Assembly: GCF_002723615.1 (NCBI RefSeq)
Contig: NZ_KZ304953.1
Span: forward strand, 1,362 to 65,361
Direction of reading: 5' to 3'
Length of the DNA: 64,000 nucleotides
Source: Limimaricola cinnabarinus
Lineage (GTDB): Bacteria; Pseudomonadota; Alphaproteobacteria; Rhodobacterales; Rhodobacteraceae
Shown in pieces: positions 45,308 through 54,783 of the stretch. The stretch's first letter is position 1. Every line of letters starts with the position of its first letter. The notes beneath the pieces were generated by a model. That model did not search any database and had not been told where the DNA came from. It worked only from the letters and a program-made list of their open reading frames with translations. Both the position numbers and the translations under genes were made by a program.

Positions 45308-45544
45308 ATGGAAGGCGATATCGCACTCTTCGGTCAGTTCATCGGCGCCGGCCTCGCGGCCATCGGTTCGGGCCTGGCCGCCATCGGCGTCGGCTCGGTC
45401 GCCGCGAACTACCTCTCGGGCGCCCTGCGCAACCCCTCGGCTGCCGCCTCGCAGACCGCCACGCTGTTCATCGGCCTGGCCTTCGCCGAAGCGCTCGGGA
45501 TCTTCTCGTTCCTCGTCGCCCTGCTGCTGATGTTCGCGGTCTGA
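45308..45544 (+). CDS. atpE: ATP synthase F0 subunit c
   Basis: 78 residues, two helices joined by the polar loop ALRNPSA. The proton-carrying glutamate is E61 in [24 protein letters not shown] is a strong ribosome site, as expected for a subunit needed in many copies. Confidence 0.96.
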   Translation: MEGDIALFGQFIGAGLAAIGSGLAAIGVGSVAANYLSGALRNPSAAASQTATLFIGLAFAEALGIFSFLVALLLMFAV

Positions 45545-45613
45545 TCCAGACCACGATCTCCTGACCGGCGGCGCGGGGCACGAACCCTCGCGCCGCCATT
45601 TCCTTAGGGCTCG

Positions 45614-46180
45614 ATGGAGGACGCCGTGGCGACCGAAATTATTACCGCCGACGAAGTGGTGGTGCACGGAGCCGAAGCCGCTGGGCCGGGCATGCCCCAG
45701 CTCGACGTCTCCAGCTTCCCGAACCAGATCTTCTGGCTCCTGGTCACGCTCGGCGTGATCTATTTCGTCCTGTCCCGCTTTGCCCTGCCGCGCATCGGCG
45801 CGGTGCTGGCCGAGCGCGCGGGCACGATCACCAATGACATCGCCGCCGCCGAGGAGCTGCGGCACCGGGCGCGCGAAGCCGAGACCGCCTATGACAAGGC
45901 GCTCGCCGATGCGCGCTCCGAAGCCAATCGGATCGTTGCCGAGACCAAGGCGCAGATCCAGGCCGATCTCGACGCCGAGATGGAAAAGGCCGACGCGCAG
46001 ATCGCCGCGAAGACCGCCGAAAGCCAGAAGGCGATCGACGAGATCCGCGACAACGCGGCGCGCAACGTGAGCGAGGTCGCCCGCGACGTCGCGCGCGAGA
46101 TCGTGGCCGCCTTCGGCGCGGATGCCGACGCCAAGAAGGTCGACGCCGCGGTCGACGCCAAGCTGGGAGAGCGCGCATGA
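45614..46180 (+). CDS. atpG: ATP synthase F0 subunit b'
   Basis: 188 residues: a membrane helix near 40-60 ([19 protein letters not shown]), then a long coiled coil rich in Ala and Glu. The b' form lacks the early position of the helix seen in b. Paired b' and b are typical of alphaproteobacteria. Its stop overlaps the next start by four bases. Also called atpF'. Confidence 0.9.
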   Translation: MEDAVATEIITADEVVVHGAEAAGPGMPQLDVSSFPNQIFWLLVTLGVIYFVLSRFALPRIGAVLAERAGTITNDIAAAEELRHRAREAETAYDKALADARSEANRIVAETKAQIQADLDAEMEKADAQIAAKTAESQKAIDEIRDNAARNVSEVARDVAREIVAAFGADADAKKVDAAVDAKLGERA

Positions 46181-46737
46181 AACTCGTTCTCGCGACACTG
46201 GCCCTGAGCATGGCCGCCGCCCCGGCGATGGCCGCGACGGGGCCGTTCTTCTCGCTCGGCAACACCGATTTCGTGGTGCTGCTGGCCTTCCTGCTCTTCG
46301 TCGGCGTGCTGCTCTACTTCCGCGTTCCGCGCGAGGTGGGCAAGATGCTCGACAAGCGGGCCGATGGCATCCGCGCCGAGCTCGACGAGGCGCGCGGGCT
46401 GCGCGAAGAGGCGCAGTCGCTGCTGGCCTCCTACGAGCGCAAGCAAAAGGACGTGCAGACGCAGGCCGACCGCATCGTCTCGAACGCCCGCGACGAAGCG
46501 AACCGTTCGGCCGAGCAGGCCAAGATCGACATCGAGAAGTCGATCCAGCGCCGCCTGACCGCCGCCGAGGAGCAGATCCAGTCGGCCCAGGACAAGGCCG
46601 TTCGCGACGTCCGCGACCAGGCCGTCACCGTGGCCGTGGCCGCCGCGCGCCAGGTCATCACCGAGCAGATGACCGCGCAGCGCGCCGACAAGATGATCGA
46701 CGACTCGATCCAGACCGTGGGCACCAAGCTGCACTGA
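46177..46737 (+). CDS. atpF: ATP synthase F0 subunit b
   Basis: 186 residues with a signal-like N-terminus to about 20, a membrane helix near 28-48 ([18 protein letters not shown]) and a long helical stalk that meets F1. Last gene of the operon. No F1 gene follows; they are encoded elsewhere, as usual in this group. Confidence 0.93.
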   Translation: MKLVLATLALSMAAAPAMAATGPFFSLGNTDFVVLLAFLLFVGVLLYFRVPREVGKMLDKRADGIRAELDEARGLREEAQSLLASYERKQKDVQTQADRIVSNARDEANRSAEQAKIDIEKSIQRRLTAAEEQIQSAQDKAVRDVRDQAVTVAVAAARQVITEQMTAQRADKMIDDSIQTVGTKLH

Positions 46738-46758
46738 CCGGACCATGGCTTCGAGACG

Positions 46759-46790
46759 AAAGGCCCGGGCGCGATGGCGTCCGGGCCTTT
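46759..46790 (+). terminator. Terminator of the F0 operon
   Basis: 14-bp stem AAAGGCCCGGGCGC / GCGTCCGGGCCTTT with a GATG loop and TT after it; GAGACGAA and TTCGTCTC extend the pairing outward. Confidence 0.88.
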
Positions 46791-46812
46791 TTCGTCTCTC
46801 GGGGCCAAAAGC

Positions 46813-47076
46813 TCAGCGCAGCGTGGTCTCGGGCGATGCGCCCTTCGGCGCGGTGGCATCGAGAAAGGCCAGAACATCGGCCCATCGGGTCATTTGGGTC
46901 GCGCGGTCCGGCGCCCGGGCCATTTCGTTCATGGCCTTTCCGGCCTCGGGCGCGGGGCTCATTCCGGTGCTCGCGGTGACCTCGTGGCTGCGCCCGCCGC
47001 AGCCGGGCCCGGCGAGGGCGGTGGACGCGAATGACAGCGCGGCGAGGGTCGCGACGGCGCAAAACGGCAGTCTCAT
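46813..47076 (-). CDS. Small exported protein of unknown function
   Basis: 87 residues. Signal peptide to about 22 (STALAGPG), then a short polar chain with one Cys pair region (GPGCGG) and no recognised domain. AGGAGGACATGCC precedes the ATG, a strong site. It is followed by the F0 terminator on the other strand. Confidence 0.6.
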   Translation of the reverse strand: MRLPFCAVATLAALSFASTALAGPGCGGRSHEVTASTGMSPAPEAGKAMNEMARAPDRATQMTRWADVLAFLDATAPKGASPETTLR

Positions 47077-47116
47077 GGCATGTCCTCCTGTGAGGACATC
47101 CTAGCACGAAGTTGCC

Positions 47117-47890
47117 CTAGCGTCGCGTCTCCCGGCTCAGCCGGCGCTGCGCGATTTCCTCGTGGCGGTCGGCCTGCCGCTGATCACTCAGCGCGGCCTG
47201 CACGTAGTCGAGATGCGCCGCCACGGCGGCGCGGGCGGCGTCCGGGTCGCGCGCCTGCAGCGCCTCGTTGATGGCGCGGTGCTGTTCGAGCACCGAGGCG
47301 CGCGTCGTGCGCTGGCGGAACATGACCTGCCGGTTGTAGAACACGCCCTCGCGCAGCAGATCGTAGATCGAGCGCATCATGTGCAGCATGACAACGTTGT
47401 GGCTCGCCTCGACGATGGCGAGGTGGAACTCGGCGTCGAGCCCGGCCTCGCTCTCGGCATTGGCGGCGGGGCGCGACTGCGCCGCCTCCATCCGCTTGAA
47501 GACCGCGTCGATCACGGCAAGATCGCTGTCGGAACCGAGCCGGGCCGCGCGTTCGGCGGCGAGCCCCTCGATATCGCGGCGAAAGGCCACCATGTCCGAG
47601 ACGGCCTCCTCGTGGCTGGCGAAGAGGCGCACGAGGGCGGGGGAGAAGGCCGAGCCGATCACCTCGGAGATATAGACCCCGGCACCGGCGCGGGTTTCCA
47701 CGAGGCCGCGGGTCTGCAGCTCGGCCAGCGCCTCGCGCAGCGAGGGGCGCGAGACGCCGAGCCGCTCGGCCAGCTCGCGCTCGGGCGGCAGGCGGTCGCC
47801 GGGGCGCAGCACGCCGCGCAGCACCAGTTCCTCGATCTGGCGCACCACGCCATGCGAGAGCTTTTCGGGCTGGATCGGCTTGAACGGCAT
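47117..47890 (-). CDS. GntR-family regulator, FadR subfamily
   Basis: 257 residues. Winged helix with RPGDRLPPERELAERLGVSRPSLREAL, then an FCD ligand domain with the metal-binding histidines (EFHLAIVEASHN and QHRAINEAL). Closest in look to LldR/PdhR/GlcC-type regulators of organic acids. glcF in this window could be a target, but it lies 15 kb away. Confidence 0.82.
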   Translation of the reverse strand: MPFKPIQPEKLSHGVVRQIEELVLRGVLRPGDRLPPERELAERLGVSRPSLREALAELQTRGLVETRAGAGVYISEVIGSAFSPALVRLFASHEEAVSDMVAFRRDIEGLAAERAARLGSDSDLAVIDAVFKRMEAAQSRPAANAESEAGLDAEFHLAIVEASHNVVMLHMMRSIYDLLREGVFYNRQVMFRQRTTRASVLEQHRAINEALQARDPDAARAAVAAHLDYVQAALSDQRQADRHEEIAQRRLSRETRR

Positions 47891-47954
47891 CGGCGCACTC
47901 CACGTCTGGTAAAGTTGTATGACCGGAGAGGGCTTTGCTCAATACGAAAGAAAA

Positions 47955-47976
47955 GGGCCGCCCCGAAGGGCGGCCC
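47955..47976. terminator. Terminator after the OmpA-like gene
   Basis: GGGCCGCCC and GGGCGGCCC around a CGAA loop, preceded by AAAA. Lies between the end of the lipoprotein gene and the GntR start. Confidence 0.8.
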
Positions 47977-47997
47977 ATCCCGGCAAGGCTGCAATGA

Positions 47998-48657
47998 TCA
48001 GCCGTTGGGGGTGATGATGATCTCGACCCGGCGGTTCTGGCGACGGCCTTCGGGGCTCAGGTTCGAGGCGACGGGCGCATCCTCGCCGCGGCCGATCGCG
48101 CGCACGCGGCTCGGAGCGACGCCCGCCGAGGTCAGCACCGAGGCGACGGCCTGGGCGCGGCGCTCGGAAAGCTGCTGGTTGTAGGCGGCGGCGCCGGTGT
48201 TGTCGGCGTGGCCCACCACGTTGACGGTGGTGTTGGGATAGTTGTTGAGCGAGCCCGCGATGGCGCGCAGGTCGGCCTGCAGCGAGCCGGTCAGCTGGGC
48301 GCTGTCGGTGGCGAAGAGGATGTCCTGCGGCAGGGTCACGACCAGCTCTTCGCCGGTGTTGACGATGCCGACATTGGAGCCGAGCTGCTCGCGCAGTTCG
48401 GCTTCCTGACGGTCGAGCAGGGCGCCGGTGCCGGCCCCGGCCGCGCCGCCCAGCGCCGCGCCGACGGCCGCGCGGCGCAGCCGGTCCTCGCTGTCATCGC
48501 CAGTGAGCGCGCCCACGGCCGCACCGAGCCCCGCGCCGACCATGGCGCCGCGACGGGTGTTGGCATTGGGGTCGGGGTTGTTCGGGGTCACCGGCTGGCA
48601 GGCGGCCACGCCGAGGGCGGAGACGGTGACGAGCGCGAGGGGGAGCTTGGTGATCAT
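47998..48657 (-). CDS. OmpA-family outer membrane lipoprotein (YiaD-like)
   Basis: 219 residues. Lipobox VAAC with Cys 20, a glycine zipper near 38-80 (GAGLGAAVGALTG ... GAALGGAAGAGTG), and a C-terminal OmpA domain with the peptidoglycan-binding NVVGHADNTG and LSERRAQAV. It would anchor the outer membrane to the cell wall. GGAAAGACAC precedes ATG 48657. Confidence 0.9.
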   Translation of the reverse strand: MITKLPLALVTVSALGVAACQPVTPNNPDPNANTRRGAMVGAGLGAAVGALTGDDSEDRLRRAAVGAALGGAAGAGTGALLDRQEAELREQLGSNVGIVNTGEELVVTLPQDILFATDSAQLTGSLQADLRAIAGSLNNYPNTTVNVVGHADNTGAAAYNQQLSERRAQAVASVLTSAGVAPSRVRAIGRGEDAPVASNLSPEGRRQNRRVEIIITPNG

Positions 48658-48809
48658 GTGTCTTTCCAGTTCTTGCGTAATGCGCGGAAACGGGGCTCCG
48701 CGCCTGTCCCTGAATGATAGAGGCCGCGGGCGGCTGCTATGCAATAACGCGGGTTTGATAGCCGGGTTCCGGGGCCGGATGGAACCCGATGCGCTGTGGC
48801 ATGAATGCC

Positions 48810-49640
48810 TCAGCCTTCGCCGCGCGCGGCCTCGAAGGCCAGCATCGCGCGCTTGACCGGCAGGCCCCAGTGATAGCCGCCCAGCTCGCCCGACTTGCGC
48901 AGGGCGCGGTGGCAGGGGATCAGCCAGGAGATCGGGTTGCGCCCCACCGCCGTCGCGGCGGCGCGCACGGCGCGCGGCGCGCCGATCCGCGCGGCGATGT
49001 CGGAATAGGTCGTCACATGCCCCGACGGCACCTCCAGAAGCGCCTGCCAGACCTTGATCGCGAAGGGCGCGCCGATGAGCTGCAGCCGCGCTTCGCCGCG
49101 CCCCGAGAAAGCCGCCTCGACCCATGGGGCGAGCGCATCGGGGTCTTCGGAAAAGCGCGCGGCGGGCCAGCGGGCGCGCAGATCTTGCAAGCTGGCCTCG
49201 ACCCCGGTCTCGGCGGCAAAGCCCAGCCCGCAGAGCCCGCGATCCGTGCCCATGGCCACGACCGGGCCGAAGGGGCTGTCGAAGCGGCCCTCCCGGATTT
49301 CGAGCCCGGCGCCGCCCGTGCCGTAATCGCCCGGGCTCATCGCCTCCCAGCGCAGGAACAGGTCGTGCAGCCGCCCTGTCCCCGAGAGGCCGAGCTCCTG
49401 CGCCGTCTCCAGCGTGGTACGCCGCTCGCGCAAAAGCGCCTTGGCGTGGCCGAGCGCGAGGTATTGCTGGTAGCGCTTGGGCGAGACACCGACCCAGGCG
49501 GAGAAGACGCGCTGGAAATGCGCGGGCGACATGTCCATCCGCGCCGCCAGATCCTCGAGTGCCAAGGGCGCGGGTGCGGCGTCGATGGCGTCGATGGCGC
49601 GGCGCATGACGCCGTAATGATATGCGTGGCTTTGATCCAT
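48810..49640 (-). CDS. Ada-like HTH / O6-alkylguanine-DNA alkyltransferase
   Basis: 276 residues. AraC-type helix-turn-helix first (about 20-100: MDMSPAHFQRVFSAWVGVSP), then the methyltransferase with acceptor cysteine in PCHRALRKSG. The N-terminal zinc domain of E. coli Ada, which senses methylphosphotriesters, is missing. It repairs O6-methylguanine and may still regulate. Confidence 0.87.
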   Translation of the reverse strand: MDQSHAYHYGVMRRAIDAIDAAPAPLALEDLAARMDMSPAHFQRVFSAWVGVSPKRYQQYLALGHAKALLRERRTTLETAQELGLSGTGRLHDLFLRWEAMSPGDYGTGGAGLEIREGRFDSPFGPVVAMGTDRGLCGLGFAAETGVEASLQDLRARWPAARFSEDPDALAPWVEAAFSGRGEARLQLIGAPFAIKVWQALLEVPSGHVTTYSDIAARIGAPRAVRAAATAVGRNPISWLIPCHRALRKSGELGGYHWGLPVKRAMLAFEAARGEG

Positions 49641-49715
49641 GGGACGACATTAGGCGGCCCGGCGCGCCCGCGCGACCCGGAAGCTGCGCATCCTGTCGGC
49701 CGGTGGGGCGGCTTT

Positions 49716-49804
49716 GGCCGGTCGCCATGCGTATTTGGAGAAAGATGAACCATGGGCGCGCGCCCCCCGGTTCATTTTCCCATAAATACGCATGGCGACC
49801 GGCC
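49716..49804. repeat. Long inverted repeat between the ada-like gene and nth
   Basis: Arms of 36 bases (49716-49751 and 49769-49804) are near-identical complements; the first 21 pairs are perfect (GGCCGGTCGCCATGCGTATTT) apart from none seen, later pairs have a few changes. A 17-base GC-rich centre lies between. It sits in the gap of two divergent DNA-repair genes. Confidence 0.8.
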
Positions 49805-49861
49805 GGCCCCCCGCGCGCCGCCGGGCTTGTGAGGCGCGGCCCCTCCGGGCATAGAGGCCCG

Positions 49862-50506
49862 ATGACCCGACAGCTCGACTACCACGCCATCGACGCGATC
49901 TTTGCCCGCCTGCATGAGGCCGAGCCCGAGCCCAAGGGCGAGCTCGACCACATCAACGCCTATACGCTGCTCGTCGCCGTGGCACTTTCGGCGCAGGCCA
50001 CGGATGCGGGCGTCAACAAGGCGACCAAGCGCCTGTTCGAGATCGCCGACACGCCCGAAAAGATGCTGGAGCTGGGCGAGGAGGGGCTGATCGAGCATAT
50101 CAAGACGATCGGGCTCTACCGCAACAAGGCCAAGAACGTGATCCGCATGAGCGAGATCCTCGTGGAGCGCTTCGGCGGCGAGGTGCCCTCTTCGCGCGCG
50201 GCGCTGGTCTCGCTTCCGGGCGTGGGGCGCAAGACGGCGAATGTGGTGCTCAACATGTGGTGGAAGCACCCCGCGCAGGCAGTCGACACGCATATCTTCC
50301 GCGTCTGCAACCGCACCGGCATCGCGCCCGGAAAGGATGTCGATGCGGTCGAGCGCGGCATCGAGGACCATATCCCCGCGCGCTGGCAGGGTCATGCGCA
50401 TCACTGGCTGATCCTGCACGGGCGCTACATCTGCGTGGCGCGCAAGCCCAAATGCCCGGCCTGCCCGATCCGCGAATATTGTCTCTTCGAGGAGAAGACC
50501 GCATGA
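49862..50506 (+). CDS. nth: Endonuclease III
   Basis: 214 residues. Helix-hairpin-helix LPGVGRKTANVVL with the catalytic lysine, catalytic Asp in AVDTHIFRV, and the [4Fe-4S] cysteines C-x6-C-x2-C-x5-C at the C-terminus. It removes oxidised pyrimidines and nicks the strand. Its stop overlaps the next start as ATGA. Confidence 0.95.
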   Translation: MTRQLDYHAIDAIFARLHEAEPEPKGELDHINAYTLLVAVALSAQATDAGVNKATKRLFEIADTPEKMLELGEEGLIEHIKTIGLYRNKAKNVIRMSEILVERFGGEVPSSRAALVSLPGVGRKTANVVLNMWWKHPAQAVDTHIFRVCNRTGIAPGKDVDAVERGIEDHIPARWQGHAHHWLILHGRYICVARKPKCPACPIREYCLFEEKTA

Positions 50507-51486
50507 GCACCCCCCGCATCCTCGGCATCGGCAACGCCATCGTCGACGTCTTCGCCGAGGCCGATGACAGCTTTCTCGACCTGATGGGGATCGAGAAGGG
50601 CATCATGCAGCTCGTGGAGCGCGAGCGCGGCGAGATGCTCTATGGCGCGATGGAGCAGCGGCAGCAGGCGCCCGGCGGCTCCGTCGCCAACACGCTGGCG
50701 GGGCTGGGGGCGCTCGGGCTGGAGACGGCCTTCATCGGGCGGGTGCGCGACGATGCGCTTGGCCGCTTCTACGCCGAGACCATGGAAGCGGGCGGCACGC
50801 GGTTTGCCAATGCCCCGGTCGAGGGCGGCGAGCTTCCGACCTCGCGTTCGATGATCTTTGTCAGCCCCGATGGCGAGCGGTCGATGAACACCTATCTCGG
50901 CATTTCCGCCGAGCTTGGCTCCGACGACGTCTCGGACGCGGTGGCGGGGCAGGCGGGGCTGCTGTTTCTCGAGGGCTATCTCTACGACAAGCCCAAGGGC
51001 AAGCAGGCCTTCGAGCGGGCGACCGCGCTGACCCATGCGGGCGGCGGCATCGCCGGGATCGCGCTGTCGGACCCGTTCTGCGCCGACCGGCACCGCACCG
51101 ATTTCCAAAGGCTGGTGCGCGAGCTCGACTTCGTCATCGGCAACGAGCACGAATGGGAAAGCCTCTACCAGTGCCGGCTCGACGAGGCGCTGACCCGCGC
51201 CGCCGCCGAGTGCCGCCTCGTCGTCTGCACCCGCTCGGGCGCCGACGTGGTGCTGATCCGGGGCGAGGAGCGGGTGGTGGTGCCGGTGAAGAAGGTCACG
51301 CCGGTCGATGCCACCGGGGCGGGCGATCTCTTTGCCGCGGGCTTTCTCTATGGCATCGCCACGGATCGCGATCTGGAAACGGCGGGGCGCATGGGCTGCG
51401 TCGCCGCCGCCGAGGTGATCTCGCATTTCGGAGCGCGGCCCGAGGCCGATCTCAAGGCGCTCTTCGCGCAGGCCGGGCTGCTTTAA
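50503..51486 (+). CDS. PfkB-family kinase (adenosine kinase-like)
   Basis: 327 residues. GGSVANTLAGLG near the N-terminus and the anion hole/catalytic DATGAGDLFAAGF are clear. The overall pattern fits the adenosine kinase group found in alphaproteobacteria; ribokinase-like sugar specificity is possible. Coupled to nth. Confidence 0.85.
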   Translation: MSTPRILGIGNAIVDVFAEADDSFLDLMGIEKGIMQLVERERGEMLYGAMEQRQQAPGGSVANTLAGLGALGLETAFIGRVRDDALGRFYAETMEAGGTRFANAPVEGGELPTSRSMIFVSPDGERSMNTYLGISAELGSDDVSDAVAGQAGLLFLEGYLYDKPKGKQAFERATALTHAGGGIAGIALSDPFCADRHRTDFQRLVRELDFVIGNEHEWESLYQCRLDEALTRAAAECRLVVCTRSGADVVLIRGEERVVVPVKKVTPVDATGAGDLFAAGFLYGIATDRDLETAGRMGCVAAAEVISHFGARPEADLKALFAQAGLL

Positions 51487-52202
51487 TCCTCGGCGTCTTC
51501 GGCCGGGTCGATCCGGCCCTTGCGCTGCAACCACTGCGCCACGAGAAGACACAGCACGGCCCAGCCTGCGCCCGCGGTCCAGCCGGCGATCACGTCGGTG
51601 GGCCAGTGCACCCCGAGATAGACCCGGCTCGCGCCGACGAGGCCGGTGAGGATGATCGCGCAGGTCATGATATAGACCTTGATCACCCGGCGCGGCTCGA
51701 GCCGCGACAGCATCACCGCCAGCGTCAGATAGGTCACCGCAGAGAGCATGGTGTGGCCGGAGGGAAAGCTCGCGGTATAGACGTAGGAGCCATGCGGCAC
51801 GAGATCGGGGCGGGCGCGCTCGAACAGCATCTTGGCGGTGCGGCTGACCAGGGTGCCGCTGCCGATGGCGACCAGCATGAACCACATGGTGCGCGTGTGG
51901 CGCGACAGCGCCAGATAGCCCGCGACCCCCGCCGTCAGCAGCACCAGCCACGCCACGCCGCCCAGCGCCGTCATGTCGCGCGCCATCTCCTCGACCCAGT
52001 GCGAGCCGATCGGATCGCTCAGATCGCCGGGCGTTCTGAGCGCCAGCAGGATCGCCTCGTCGAAAGCCATGGTGTCGCCCTCGACCACCTCACCCGCAAG
52101 CAGGAAGAAGCCCAGAGCCGCGAGCGAGAGCAGAAACAGCAGCACCATCCACAATTCGGGACGGCGGCGCAGGCGGGCGGGGATGTCGCTGGTATCAGGC
52201 AT
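51483..52202 (-). CDS. PAP2-family membrane phosphatase
   Basis: 239 residues with about six helices. Motifs KMLFERARP, PSGH and SRVYLGVHWPTD make the vanadium-peroxidase-type active site. It removes phosphate from lipid phosphates such as undecaprenyl-PP or phosphatidic acid on the outer face. Convergent overlap of four bases with the kinase gene. Confidence 0.86.
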   Translation of the reverse strand: MPDTSDIPARLRRRPELWMVLLFLLSLAALGFFLLAGEVVEGDTMAFDEAILLALRTPGDLSDPIGSHWVEEMARDMTALGGVAWLVLLTAGVAGYLALSRHTRTMWFMLVAIGSGTLVSRTAKMLFERARPDLVPHGSYVYTASFPSGHTMLSAVTYLTLAVMLSRLEPRRVIKVYIMTCAIILTGLVGASRVYLGVHWPTDVIAGWTAGAGWAVLCLLVAQWLQRKGRIDPAEDAED

Positions 52203-52247
52203 GTCGGCGTCTCAACCATGCGGTGGGGCGCGGGTTCCGAAGGCGTC

Positions 52248-53066
52248 TCATCCGCCGAGCTTGGCGTGGACCGCGTCGAGATCGATCTCGCGCACGGGGG
52301 CGCGGCGCGACGGGTCGTCGATGTCATAGCCGAACAGCTCGAAATCGCGGCCATAGACCTCGCGCATGAGATGCATCGACAGATCGTCGAAGAAATCCTC
52401 GACCGGATGGGCGCGCCTGGGCCCGTGGCCCTCGCTTTCGTTGAAGCGGGGCATCGCGGCGAGATCGACCGGGTGGCGCAGCGGCGCGCGCGCCAGAACG
52501 GCGCTCATGCCGGCGTCGAAATTCTCGGTGTCGAAGATCATGTCATAGCGCCCGCCGCCGCGGATCAGCGTCGAGACATGGCCCGACATGGCCGCCCAGT
52601 GGATGTCGGGGTCCATCGGCTTGCGAAAGCGGATCGTGTCGCGGGCGAAGAGCAGAAAGCGGCGGAAGCTGCGGATCTGGTCGAATTCGAAGCCGGTCTC
52701 GGGGTCGCCCACCTCGATCCCGTATTTCTGCACCAGCATCGGCACGAGATTGCCGCGATAGCGGCGGCCATTGCGCTGGATGCCGCAGATCTTGTCGAAG
52801 AAGGAGGACAGGATGCGGCCATAGGGGTTGCGCACGCAGGTGAAGACGAGGCTCTTTCGCGCGGTCACGTTGTCGGTGATCGGCCCCTGGCTGCGCTCCT
52901 GCGCCCATTTGTGCAGCCCCCCCTGCGCATCGTGGATGTCGCCGTCGAAGAAATGGCCGTGGTCGGAGCGGTACATGATCTGGCCGATGGTCGAGCAGGC
53001 GCATTTGGGCACCACGCGGTACACCATGCTTTCGCTTTCGGTCATCCAGGTGCCCGGAAATCCCAT
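52248..53066 (-). CDS. Sulfotransferase-family protein
   Basis: 272 residues. VPKCACSTIGQIMY is the 5'-phosphosulfate loop and RNPYGRILSSFFDKI the 3'-phosphate loop of PAPS-using sulfotransferases (family 2, carbohydrate type). Soluble. Starts near 53066 (MGFPG) or 53078. Divergent from a glycosyltransferase, so it probably sulfates a surface glycan. Confidence 0.75.
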   Translation of the reverse strand: MGFPGTWMTESESMVYRVVPKCACSTIGQIMYRSDHGHFFDGDIHDAQGGLHKWAQERSQGPITDNVTARKSLVFTCVRNPYGRILSSFFDKICGIQRNGRRYRGNLVPMLVQKYGIEVGDPETGFEFDQIRSFRRFLLFARDTIRFRKPMDPDIHWAAMSGHVSTLIRGGGRYDMIFDTENFDAGMSAVLARAPLRHPVDLAAMPRFNESEGHGPRRAHPVEDFFDDLSMHLMREVYGRDFELFGYDIDDPSRRAPVREIDLDAVHAKLGG

Positions 53067-53201
53067 CTGCCGTCCCATCCGCTGCCGCGCTTGGGCCACA
53101 AGGGGCCCTGAAAACTCTGGAGACCTGTTTATGCGACGGTTTCGCGCGCTATCAAGGCGCAAACCGCGCGTGATCCTGACCGCGTGGCCCGGGGAACGCA
53201 T

Positions 53202-54773
53202 ATGACGCGCATCGCTTTCATTCTGTTGTGTCACAAGGACCCCGGCGCGGTGATCCGGCAGGCGCGCGGGCTCGCCGCCTCTGGCGATGCGGTGGTGGTA
53301 CACATGGACGCACGCGCCTCGCGCACCGATTGGCTGCGCTTGCGCGGCGGGCTGTCGGGGCATCCGGGCATCGCGCTCGTGGAGCGGCGGCAGCGCTGCG
53401 GCTGGGGCGAATGGAGCCTCGTGGCCGCGACGCTCTCGGCGCTGCGACTGGCGCTCGCGCGCTTTGGTGACGCCACGCATTTCTACCTGCTCTCGGGCGA
53501 CTGCATGGCGATCAAATCGGCCGTTCACGCGCATGAGAAGCTCGCCGCAGACCCGGCCGACCGGATCGAGAGCGTCGATTTCTTCGATGGCGGCTGGATC
53601 AAGACCGGCATGCATGAGGAGCGGCTGACGCGCTGGCATTTCCTCAACGAGCGGGACCGCAAGGGGCTGTTCTATGCCAGCCTCGCGGCGCAGCGCCGGC
53701 TCGGCATCGCGCGGGCGCTGCCGGCCGATATCCGCCCGATGATCGGCTCGCAATGGTGGTGCCTGAGGCGCGCCACGGTGGAGGCGGTGCTGGCGTTTCT
53801 CGACGCGCGCCCGGATGTGCGGCGGCTGTTTCGCTGGAGCTGGATTCCCGACGAGACGATGTTCCAGACCCTCGTGCGCCATCTCGTGCCGCGCGAGGAG
53901 ATCCGCTCATGCAGCCCGACCTTCCTGACCTTCACCGATTACGGCATGCCCGCGAGCTTCCACGACGACCATTACGACCTGCTGCTCGGGCAGGACGCGC
54001 TTTTCGCGCGCAAGATCAGCCCCGGCGCTGCGCGGCTGCGCGCGCGGCTGGGCGATCTTTGGGCCTCGGACCGCCGCGATTTTCCGGCGGGCGGCGACGG
54101 GCGGCGGCTGCACGGCTTTCTGACCGGGCGCGGCCGGGTGGGCCTGCGCTTTGCGCCGCGCGCCTGGGAGGTCGGCAGCTCGCTCGGGGCGGGCCGGGTG
54201 CTGCTGGTGGTGATCAGCCACAAAAGACACGTCGCCAAGCGGCTGGTGGGGGCGATCAAGCACCATACCGGGATGCTCGGCATCGATTACCTCTTCGACG
54301 AGGAAGACACCGCGCTGCCCGCCATGGGCGGGCTGGAGCGCGGGCTGGGCAAGCGGTCGCGCCACCGCCGCGCGATGCTGCGGCTGCTCTACGAGCTGCA
54401 CGGGGTGGACCGGATGATCATCTGCATCGACCCCGCGCGGATCGACCTGATCCGCGACGTGATGGGCGACAGGGCCGAGGTGCGGCTGCTTGAGATCGAC
54501 ACGCCCCTCGACGACGCCTATCTGCGCGAACACGCGATCCGCAGCGATCTCGCGGGGCGCAGCGAAGCCGGGCTCGACCTGCTGATGCCGCCGCTGCGCC
54601 AGCAGATGCAGGCCGAGACCCGCGAGCTGCGCGAGGCGCGCTTCGCCAATCACTACACCCTTGCGCAGGAGGCCGGGGCCGAAGAGAACGACCGGGCGCT
54701 GCGGCGCTTTCTCGGGGTCGAGCCCGAGCTGGCCCGCAGCATCGGCGAGACGCCACATCTGTTCGACGATTGA
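53202..54773 (+). CDS. Core-2/I-branching-type glycosyltransferase with DUF5928
   Basis: 523 residues. The N-terminal half (1-about 260) is a GT14-like domain (IAFILLCHKDPGAV, YLLSGDCMAI, GSQWWCL, PDETMFQTLV). The C-terminal half is the Rhodobacteraceae DUF5928 domain. It likely transfers a sugar to an extracellular polymer or protein. GGGGAACGCAT precedes the ATG. Ten bases before the HIT gene. Confidence 0.8.
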   Translation: MTRIAFILLCHKDPGAVIRQARGLAASGDAVVVHMDARASRTDWLRLRGGLSGHPGIALVERRQRCGWGEWSLVAATLSALRLALARFGDATHFYLLSGDCMAIKSAVHAHEKLAADPADRIESVDFFDGGWIKTGMHEERLTRWHFLNERDRKGLFYASLAAQRRLGIARALPADIRPMIGSQWWCLRRATVEAVLAFLDARPDVRRLFRWSWIPDETMFQTLVRHLVPREEIRSCSPTFLTFTDYGMPASFHDDHYDLLLGQDALFARKISPGAARLRARLGDLWASDRRDFPAGGDGRRLHGFLTGRGRVGLRFAPRAWEVGSSLGAGRVLLVVISHKRHVAKRLVGAIKHHTGMLGIDYLFDEEDTALPAMGGLERGLGKRSRHRRAMLRLLYELHGVDRMIICIDPARIDLIRDVMGDRAEVRLLEIDTPLDDAYLREHAIRSDLAGRSEAGLDLLMPPLRQQMQAETRELREARFANHYTLAQEAGAEENDRALRRFLGVEPELARSIGETPHLFDD

Positions 54774-54783
54774 GGAGAACGCG

